From Pyropia haitanensis (taxonomy: Eukaryota; Rhodophyta; Bangiophyceae; Bangiales; Bangiaceae), in contig SDUX01000143.1 of NCBI GenBank assembly GCA_008729055.1, forward strand, positions 1 through 21,691: a stretch of 21,691 nucleotides of DNA, written 5' to 3'. Shown in pieces: positions 16,538-21,691 of this stretch. The position numbers and the translations under genes were made by a program. The notes beneath the pieces were generated by a model. The model had not been told where the DNA came from and searched no databases. It saw nothing but the letters and a program-made list of their open reading frames with translations. Within the stretch, counting starts at the first letter, position 1. The number at the start of each line of letters is the position of its first letter.

Positions 16538-17215
16538 CAAGTACAAGTCAGCGGCGGGGGCGGCGGGGGTGGTGTCGGCGGCAGGTATTTGGTGGGGGAT
16601 GACGCGGGGAGGGCGAGGACGGGCGCGGCGGGAGTGGTGGGGGGGGGCGGAGGTGTCGGCGGTGGTGGGTTTGGTGGTGGTGGTGGTGTGGTGGCGGCGG
16701 CGTGGTGGTGGTGCCGAGGTGGGCGGGCGGTGTTGGCGACGGTCACGCACGTGGCGGGGTAGCTGGGGGGCTCCCCGGCCGTGTGCGTGGCCGGCGTTGT
16801 GGATGGCGGGGTGGTGGTGGCGGGGTGGTGGTGGTGGGGTGGTAGCTGCCGGGGTGGTGGTGGTGGGTGGTGGTGGTGGTGGCTTGGTGGTGGTGGTGGG
16901 GTGGTGGCGGCGGCGTGGGGTGGTGACGGACGTGGCGGGGCACTTTGGGACGGTGCCCCGTCGCGTCCTGGGTGGTGGGGGTTGGGGGGGTGGGGGACCA
17001 CGCCGACACGCCGCCGCCTCTGCCGCCACCGCCAGCTGCTGTCATTGCTGACTCGGCCATCGCTTCTCCCGCAGCTGCCGCTTGTGCCACTGCCTTTTTC
17101 TTTTTTTTTTTCAGCTGTTTTTTTTTTTTTTTTGTTTGGGTGTGGCGCGGGGGGTGTGGGGAGCTGAGGGGAGGGAGGGGCGGCGGTGGAGGGCGAGATG
17201 GGAGGGAGGAGTGAG
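16538..17215. repeat. array unit 10, partial, diverged right edge
   Basis: Spacer type B, then oligo-T with CAG at 17112, then GAGCTGAGGGGAGGG at about 17160. There is no minisatellite cluster. The final 50 bp (GCGGCGGTGGAGGGCGAGA, about 17179-17197) match the leader copy near 6570 (GACGGCGGTGGAAGGCGAGA) better than the internal units (GGCGGAGGAGGGCCAGAG). Irregularities at about 16674, 16865, 16918, 17094 and 17145. Confidence 0.9.
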
Positions 17216-17932
17216 GGAGAGGGCGCGGTGAGATGTCGGGGGGGAGCCAGTTTGTACCATTGGCACGTCATCACCCTCATGTTGTTCGCATTCGCCGCGT
17301 TTGTCGCCGCCTGTCTCGACTTTCGCTCTTGCGGCTGCGCCGGCGGCGTCACCGCTCCCTTCCCGCGTGCCGAAATGGCGCGTTTGTGGTGCCAAGGCGC
17401 ACGCGCTGGTGCATCTTTGACTCGAAATGGCCGCGCGGATGTGGCCGTGGCGGTGCGCCTGGGAATGGCCACGCTGCGTACCGCGCGTACGGCTCGCGGA
17501 CGGAGCAGATTGATGGGGACGTGTTTGCGCTGGGGTGCTCGCGGGCCGCAGCGGGGGAGTCGCGCGCGGTGGCAGAGGCGGCATCGGCCAAACTCGACCC
17601 CGCATCCACAGGCGCAGCAGAGGGAGTGGGGGGGGGGGGGAGCGGGACGTGCCGCAGGCGGCGCTCCTCCGGGCGGTGCAGGCCGACGCGGGGCGCGGCG
17701 GGGGTGTCGACGGCGGAGTTTCGGGGCGGCCGTCCCGACGCTGGTAGAGGAGGAGCGGGTGGTGGTGGTGGGGGGGGAGCACGCTGCGTCGGATCGCGAC
17801 GGACGCGGAAGGCGGGGGAATGGGGAAGGGGCCGGCAGTTGCGGGGGGCGTGTCGGGATGCACTTGTCTTTTTGTGTGCCTGCTTGGTTGTCGGCAGCGC
17901 GGCTGCACCCGCCCCAGTGGTGCCCAGTGTAG
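17198..17932 (+). CDS. doubtful ORF with one hydrophobic segment
   Basis: An ATG at 17198 (G at -3 and +4) opens a frame to 17932. It includes one strongly hydrophobic stretch, HVITLMLFAFAAFVAACL, encoded from 17264, which could be a membrane segment. After about residue 90 the translation turns Arg/Gly-rich. A different plus frame (ATG 17233) then reads more naturally around 17480-17620, and the minus strand is open from 18005 to 17349. The ORF would converge on the ARM gene. No family is recognised. Frame switching of this kind, as in the ARM gene, would fit indels in the sequence, but the ORF may simply be chance. Confidence 0.22.
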   Translation: MGGRSEGEGAVRCRGGASLYHWHVITLMLFAFAAFVAACLDFRSCGCAGGVTAPFPRAEMARLWCQGARAGASLTRNGRADVAVAVRLGMATLRTARTARGRSRLMGTCLRWGARGPQRGSRARWQRRHRPNSTPHPQAQQREWGGGGAGRAAGGAPPGGAGRRGARRGCRRRSFGAAVPTLVEEERVVVVGGEHAASDRDGRGRRGNGEGAGSCGGRVGMHLSFCVPAWLSAARLHPPQWCPV

Positions 17933-18013
17933 TGACCAGTGTAGAGGGTGCCCACGGCCGTGGCCGCCGACATGGTTTCGCCGACAGTGACACCCCGCCC
18001 ACCACGGCGCACC
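17933..18013. other. short spacer with a CCAGTGTAG direct repeat
   Basis: CCAGTGTAG occurs twice near 17923-17947 within the presumed 3' flank of the ARM gene. No clear polyadenylation signal is seen on the minus strand. Confidence 0.3.
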
Positions 18014-18799
18014 CTAAACCGCCACCGGCGGGCGCCCCCCCCGCAGCCGCAACAACCGGCGCGCGCGGCAGCTGGTCCCCCCCCCCTGCGCGTCGTTCCG
18101 CCCCCCCGCCCCCGTATCATACATCTCGCGCCCCGCCGCGACAAACGCGTCGCGCACCGCCGCGGCCGCCGTCGGCGACAGCGGCCCCCCCGCGACCGCC
18201 GCCGGCGCGCCCGCCCCCGGGATCGGCTCGATGGCCTCCCCGCGAGCACCGCCCGCAGCTGCCGCCCCTGCAGCTGCACCCCCCGGTGTTTTGCGTGCGC
18301 CGCCATGGCCTTGCCCACAATCCCGACCGCATCCGCGTCGAGCAGGGGGGCGGCGCGACGGGTCGAGCGCGATGCACTGCAGCAGCGCAGTTGCTTGCTC
18401 CGCGATCGACGCGTCGTCGGGAAAGGCCACGATCGCGCCGAGGGCGGTGCTGACCGCGCCGCCGACCATCGCCTGCGTGGCGTTGGCATCGCTGCCCTCA
18501 CACAGCGCGCGGAGGACGCGGCATGCGTGCTCCGTGACGCCCGCCGCCGCCTGGTGGCGGCCCGCCACGGCCCGCACGGCGGCGACGGCGCGGAGCATGC
18601 CCGCGCGCTCCTGGTTGGCGGCGTGCCCGAAAATCGCGTTGCCGAGCGCGAGGAACGCCGACTCGACCGCCCGCGGCCCGGACAAGGGGGTGGAGAGCGC
18701 GCCGACAAGCAGGTCTACCCCGCCCGCCGCGGCGACGCGGTCCCGGTTCTCAGGCAGGAAGCACAGGTAGCGCAGCGCCGCGACGCCTTTTTCCACCAC
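18014..18799 (-). other. ARM gene segment C, last repeats and C-terminal tail
   Basis: It starts VEKGVAALRYLCFLPENRDR. Repeats follow around SAFLALGNAIFGHAANQERA and EHACRVLRALCEGSDANATQ, and a final one at QATALLQCIALDPS. Homology then moves to another frame reading LLDADAVGIVGKAMAAHAKH (18345 down to about 18300) and returns for EAIEPIPGAGAP and AAAAVRDAFVAAGREMYDTG. The tail after that is Gly/Arg-rich and doubtful because of the C10 run at 18077-18086. Confidence 0.82.
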
Positions 18800-19972
18800 C
18801 GCCCCGCCCGATGGGGCGCCTTCATCGCCCGCACCACCGCCTCGACGCCGCCAATGCGACCGACTTCGAGCGGCGCGCCCTCCCCCGCCGCGGCCACGTG
18901 GCGGAAGATGCCCACCGCGTCATCGGCAACGGTGGCGGAATCTGGGTAGGCGGCGAGGAGGGTGAGCGCCGCGCGCACGCCACCCGCCGCGAGGATGGGC
19001 GCCCGGTTGGCTTCCTTGACGTTGGACAGGTTGTCAAGCGCGACGCAGCTCTGGTGTGCCACCTCCCGCTCCCGGGAGCCGTGGTTGACAATCGCCCCGA
19101 CGAGCGCCTCGATGACGCGGCAGCCGCCGACGCCGGCCCGGTCCGCGTTGGCGTCGGCCTTGTACAGCAGGTTGCGAAGGGCGAGGCTGCCCCGCGCCGC
19201 GAAGGGCTGGTAGTCGGGGTGGCGGAGCATCGCGCCCGCGATTGCGTCGAGGCCGCCCGCCACGCCAACGCGGTCCTTGGCGGCGGCGGAGCCAAAGGTC
19301 AGGTTGGACAGCACCAGACAGCCGTGGCTCGCCAGCCGCGCGTCGGCGGCAAAGGCGCCCATCGCAGCAACGACGCTCTCAATGCCGCCGCCGTCAACAA
19401 TCGCTTCGCGGTGGGCGGCGGTCTGCGTCAGGTTGCGGAGCGCCTTGATTGCCAACGTTGTCGCCGCGACGCCAGTCGTCGCGCCCGGTGGGGTGGCGAC
19501 AGCGCCGCCGCGGCGGCCGCCGCGACCGCGCGGCGAGGCAGGCGAGCACCGCCGCGACGCCGTCGGCGGCGAGCACCTCGTCCGCGGCGGCGGCGTCGTG
19601 AATAGTGAGCGCGAGGAGTACGCGGCACGCCGCGTCCACGACCGCCGGCGCGCCTGGGTGCGTGCGCAGCGGCGCGACGACGGCCTTGATGCCGCCCTGC
19701 GCGCGGAACTTTTCCACCGTCACCGCAAGGGTGCCGACAAAGACGCGCAGCGCGTTGGTCGACCGCACCGTCGAGGAGAGGTGGAGGGAGCGCATCGACG
19801 AGCCGCCGCCATCGCCGCCCAGCCGCGCCATGCTGCCCGAGCGGGGGGGGCCGCCGCCGGCGGCGGCGACAAAGCTGGACGACTTGGAAAACGTGCCGAG
19901 CCGGCGGATGCTCCGGCTGGCGCGCGACGACGACGGGCCGTCGGCACCCGCACCGCCACCACCGCTGTCCAC
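18014..19972 (-). CDS. armadillo-repeat protein, frame broken in this sequence
   Basis: Three successive minus-strand segments encode about ten ARM repeats over roughly 650 codons. The repeats have typical helix-3 motifs such as ALRNLT, VLSNLTFG, ALRNLLYKAD, ALDNLSNVKEANRAPI and ALRYLCFLPENRDRV, each followed by an A-GG(V/I/L) turn. ARM proteins form an alpha solenoid that binds partner proteins. The arrangement resembles Vac8/ARMC-type repeat proteins; the partner cannot be predicted. The frame changes near 19530, 18810, 18348 and 18230-18300, with ARM homology continuing across each change. At 18345-18350, removing one G from a G6 run restores the frame. The segments lack conventional introns at the breaks. 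The start is not an ATG in the 19972 frame, so the true N-terminus lies upstream. It ends at TAG (18014), or further on if the C10 run at 18077-18086 is miscounted. It is either an intact gene with indel errors or a recent pseudogene. Confidence 0.85.
18815..19525 (-). other. ARM gene segment B, about five ARM repeats
   Basis: The best-preserved part. It opens GATTGVAATTLAIKALRNLT, then has repeats centred on GCLVLSNLTFGSAAAKDRV, SLALRNLLYKADANADRAG, SCVALDNLSNVKEANRAPI and DDAVGIFRHVAAAGEGAPL, ending GGVEAVVRAMKA. Codon third positions are overwhelmingly G or C, as expected for this genome. Frame loss follows KAPHRAG, within 18795-18825 next to a C4 and a T5 run. Confidence 0.88.
19530..19972 (-). 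other. ARM gene segment A, linker plus first two ARM repeats
   Basis: It begins with a Ser/Gly/Arg-rich, probably disordered stretch (SSSRASRSIRRLGTFSKSSS). Two ARM repeats follow: one around STNALRVFVGTLAVTVEKFR and the next around DAACRVLLALTIHDAAAADEV, ending ADGVAAVLACLAA. A TGA lies in frame three codons before the first available GTG at 19972. ARM homology leaves this frame after ACLAAR and resumes one base out of phase. Confidence 0.8.
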
Positions 19973-20330
19973 CCCTCAGCCGCTCCTACCGCCGCCCGCG
20001 GGCGCGCCCTCCTTGTCCACCGCGGCGAGCAGGTCCGCCGCCGCACCGCGCGCCTGGAGGGTCACCTCCGCCACCTACGCCGACTGGCCGCCACTCGCCT
20101 TGGCCGCGACCGAGCCCCCACCATCGGCCGACGCGCCGCGCCGCCGCCGCTGCCGCTGCCACCACCGCCGCTGCCACTGCGGCCGGCGCTGCCGCGCCGA
20201 GCGAGCCGGAAGGGGAGACGGCCAGGTGGACGCCCACGGGGGACACCGCTCCGCCGCCGGCTGCCGCCTTGGCCGCCCCATCCCGCGAGCTGGGCAGCGT
20301 CGGGTCACAGGGCAGGTCCGCCGACACCAT
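19973..20330 (-). CDS. candidate N-terminal part of the ARM gene
   Basis: An ATG at 20330 (G at -3 and +4) opens a frame beginning MVSADLPCDPTLPSSRDG and continuing through SPVGVHLAVSPSGSLG to an Ala-rich run. Coding-like sequence then appears one frame over as ADGGGSVAAKASGGQS and EVTLQARGAAADLLAAVDKE. That frame has a TAG near 20075 and a TGA at about 19978 before segment A begins. Composition and third-position GC match the ARM gene. I infer a common gene with at least two more frame breaks, or short introns that I cannot define. A separate upstream gene is the alternative. Confidence 0.4.
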
Positions 20331-20929
20331 GCCCGTCGGCCAAAGTATGGCACCGCAGTCGGGCGGGTGGCCGTCGCCCGCAACCAACGCCTGCCGCTGC
20401 CGGCAACCGCGCTTGGCCACGCCCGCCGGCCGCGTCTACCAGCCGCCGCCTAGCCGGCGCTGCCACGCGGGCGGGCAAGCTCCCGCGCGGCGGGGGGAAA
20501 GAAGGACCTACGCCAACGCGGGAGAACGGCGCCCACGTACGGCAACTGGGAGCGCCCGCCTACACGCCGCGCGCGGCGGGCGGACCGACCGGCACGCGCG
20601 GCGGGACGACACACTCGCAGCGTCGGGCGCACAGCGCGTGACGGGGCGCGGGTCGGCGGCGCGCCACAAGATCTACCCGCGCCTGCGGCGCCGCCGCGAC
20701 TTGCTGGCGCGCCCGCGGCCGACGCACGCGCCGGCAGCCGCGCGGGCGGCCTGCTCGGCGGGTCGCAGTCGGCCTCCCCCGCCGTCTCCCCCACGCCCGC
20801 CCCCTCCCCTCCCACTCCGCCCACCGCAAACGCCAACGTCGCCGCTCCCAGCCAGTCGTGTGGCTCCGCCATACACCGTCAAGCGCTGAACGCAGCCACA
20901 AAGAAAAGAGCAACACACCAGGCGGAGGG
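20331..20929 (-). other. region upstream of the ARM gene; weak ORF from ATG 20872
   Basis: An ATG at 20872 opens 140 codons beginning MAEPHDWLGAATLAFAVGG, then Gly/Ala/Arg low complexity to 20450. Its context is weak at -3 (T). A pyrimidine tract ending TTCAG lies just upstream on the minus strand at about 20887, resembling a splice acceptor, so an upstream first exon is possible. Another minus frame is open from 21174 to 20560. No domain is recognised. Confidence 0.25.
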
Positions 20930-21199
20930 TCAGGGCGGGCACCCGTCGGCCGGTGGTGGGCCACCGGCGGCAGCGCCGGCGGCGGCGCCCGCCGGGCTCG
21001 GCAGCAGCAGCGCGTCATCACGGCGGTGACGCCATGAGTGGGAGTGGGCGAGACCACTCGCCGCGGGCGGCGGGGGAGGATGGGGAGAGGTGGATGAGCA
21101 GCGGGGAGATGGCAACCGCCAACACGGGCACCCTCTCGCCGTGAGCGACCGCACTCGCGCCCGGCCGCCGGCACAAAGCGAGGCGCAGCGCAAACTCAT
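20930..21199 (-). other. weak 89-codon ORF, coding status unknown
   Basis: An ATG at 21199 opens a frame to 20930 with a Cys/Arg/Ser/Pro-rich start and an Ala/Gly/Pro tail. A GTG-started alternative frame (21206-21018) has a hydrophobic VPVLAVAISPLLIHL stretch. Neither has recognisable homology. It may be 5' leader sequence of the downstream gene. Confidence 0.2.
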
Positions 21200-21410
21200 G
21201 AAGCACAGACAGATCCGGTCGGAAAATTGAAAACGGGCCAACCTTTTTCGGAAAGACCCGGAACGATGGTCGAGAACCAGAGTGTCCCCCGCGCGCCCCA
21301 CTCGCCAGGGTTGCAAGATTTCAGTAAAATCATGCTCGGAAGCTATGATTCCATTAAAATTATCGTTCGTGTCAGTTTATAATTATAGAAACCATGAATA
21401 TTGCCACGTG
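21200..21410. other. low-GC stretch, possible intergenic or promoter DNA
   Basis: Composition drops sharply from nearly all G/C to AT-rich, with tracts such as GGAAAATTGAAAA (21221), TAAAATCAT (21325), TTAAAATTATCG (21354) and TTTATAATTATAG (21377). It could be the intergenic promoter side of the ARM gene or the edge of a mobile element. The abrupt shift is visible directly; its meaning is inference. Confidence 0.45.
21329..21349. other. small imperfect hairpin
   Basis: ATCATGCT (21329-21336) pairs with AGC-T-ATGAT (21341-21349) around a CGGA loop, with one bulged T. It sits in the AT-rich stretch. Too short to assign a function. Confidence 0.35.
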
Positions 21411-21691
21411 TAGATGCAGCCCCCAGTTCGAAGCACCCAATGTTGTCGAGACCAGGTGGTGGCAAGCACCGCCACGCGTTCGCTGGAGAGATGGATAGAA
21501 CACCGTGCGTATCTCATGTCTGCCTCTGCCAGAAGAACCCCGCCTTGCTTGACTGTATGGACACTCAGACTACCGAGAGGCCCTATCAAGCGGCTGGCAC
21601 TCTCCGCGATTCTCTCCTCTGCGGTGAGGCACTGCCCCACTTGCAGGCGGTGGCTGTCAAGGTTATGGCTGCCTTTCGGCGTTGCGGCCGG
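21383..21691 (-). CDS. edge-truncated ORF, unknown protein
   Basis: The frame is open from the window edge (21691) to a stop at 21383, 102 codons, with no start inside that must be used. The translation is mixed in composition, unlike the low-complexity frames elsewhere: for example LTAEERIAESASRLIGPLGS, then GGVLLAEADMRYARCSIHLS and TTWSRQHWVLRTGG. The plus strand is also open across the same DNA from an ATG at 21414 to the edge (92 codons; starts MQPPVRSTQCCRDQVVAS), so the strand is uncertain. Moderate GC and normal-looking residue usage suggest coding or transposon-derived DNA. I do not recognise the family. Confidence 0.35.
   Translation of the reverse strand, partial: PAATPKGSHNLDSHRLQVGQCLTAEERIAESASRLIGPLGSLSVHTVKQGGVLLAEADMRYARCSIHLSSERVAVLATTWSRQHWVLRTGGCIYTWQYSWFL

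Larger units (their letters stand above)
6260..17215. repeat. higher-order tandem array (satellite-like), 10 units plus diverged ends
   Basis: The sequence CAAGTACAAG occurs once per unit at 7171, 8362, 9237, 10427, 11303, 12494, 13447, 14398, 15590 and 16538. Spacings are 1191, 875, 1190, 876, 1191, 953, 951, 1192 and 948 bp. Each unit has the same parts in order: a GGT/GGGGT-rich spacer on the plus strand; a C-rich stretch with splice-acceptor-like signals; two oligo-T tracts around CAGCTG; a G-rich stretch; and a cluster of 2, 3 or 6 copies of an 80-bp CGG-rich minisatellite. Length differences between units come almost entirely from cluster copy number. Sequence identity between units looks very high, implying recent amplification or ongoing homogenisation. 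Both ends are diverged. ORFs of up to 870 codons through the array result from its lack of stop codons. Confidence 0.97.

Noticed and set aside
6260..17215. telomere or rDNA spacer array
   Set aside because: No TTAGGG-like telomeric words and no rRNA-like sequence occur inside or beside the array. A rDNA spacer cannot be excluded by composition alone but has no positive support.
16096..18708. 870-codon minus-strand ORF running from the ARM gene into the array
   Set aside because: It is out of frame with most ARM homology and becomes Pro/His/Arg low complexity through the spacer and minisatellite. It exists because CGG/GGT DNA and its complement lack stop codons.
20065..20120. 25-nt intron (GTAGGT...CCAG) removing the TAG upstream of the ARM segment
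   Set aside because: Far too short for a spliceosomal intron in an alga of this type; a sequence error or a real stop is more likely.
1..21691. tRNA, rRNA or recognised riboswitch genes
   Set aside because: No cloverleaf with the GGTTCRANTCC-type box and no rRNA core sequences were found on reading both strands.

Overview
The window looks like nuclear DNA of a very GC-rich eukaryote. The one recognisable protein is a eukaryotic-type armadillo (ARM) repeat protein. There are no bacterial operons or Shine-Dalgarno-spaced genes, and low-complexity CGG/GGT DNA fills about half the window. A GC-rich alga is the most natural fit, and a bangiophyte red alga (Porphyra/Pyropia type) is my best guess. 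That rests on composition and gene style only, so it is inference.

Layout. 1-240 holds no gene I can support. 240-1500 is a diverged tandem repeat of about 380 bp, marked by four copies of CTGCGTAATAGCAG-like sequence. 1500-4270 is extremely GC-rich, open in many frames on both strands, with long poly-G runs; strand and coding status cannot be decided by eye. 4400-4850 contains a less GC-rich island (about 4560-4760) with CCAAT boxes, a TATA-like stretch and a G-box palindrome. It lies between two divergent candidate starts: a 55-codon ORF on the minus strand (ATG at 4396) and a Pro/Arg-rich 302-codon ORF on the plus strand (ATG at 4854).

About 6260-17215 is the dominant feature: a higher-order tandem array. 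Ten units of 875-1192 bp each combine a unique-looking spacer (GGT/GGGGT-rich, then a splice-acceptor-like and oligo-T segment) with a cluster of 2, 3 or 6 copies of an 80-bp CGG-rich minisatellite. Spacer variants are linked to the copy number of the preceding cluster. This defines three monomer subfamilies, and part of the array repeats as a 2066-bp dimer. A diverged leader copy (6260-6640) and a diverged right edge (17150-17215) flank it. The long ORFs that run through the array are artefacts of stop-poor CGG/GGT DNA.

17216-18013 separates the array from an ARM-repeat gene on the minus strand (18014-19972, possibly starting at 20330 or further upstream). Its reading frame is broken at least four times. 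Single-base indels also become frequent in the array to the right of about 13320, so unpolished consensus sequence explains the breaks at least as well as pseudogenisation. From about 21200 to the right edge the composition shifts to much lower GC, with an AT-rich hairpin-bearing stretch and an edge-truncated ORF open on both strands.

No coordinated pathway is visible. The array is the noteworthy object here.
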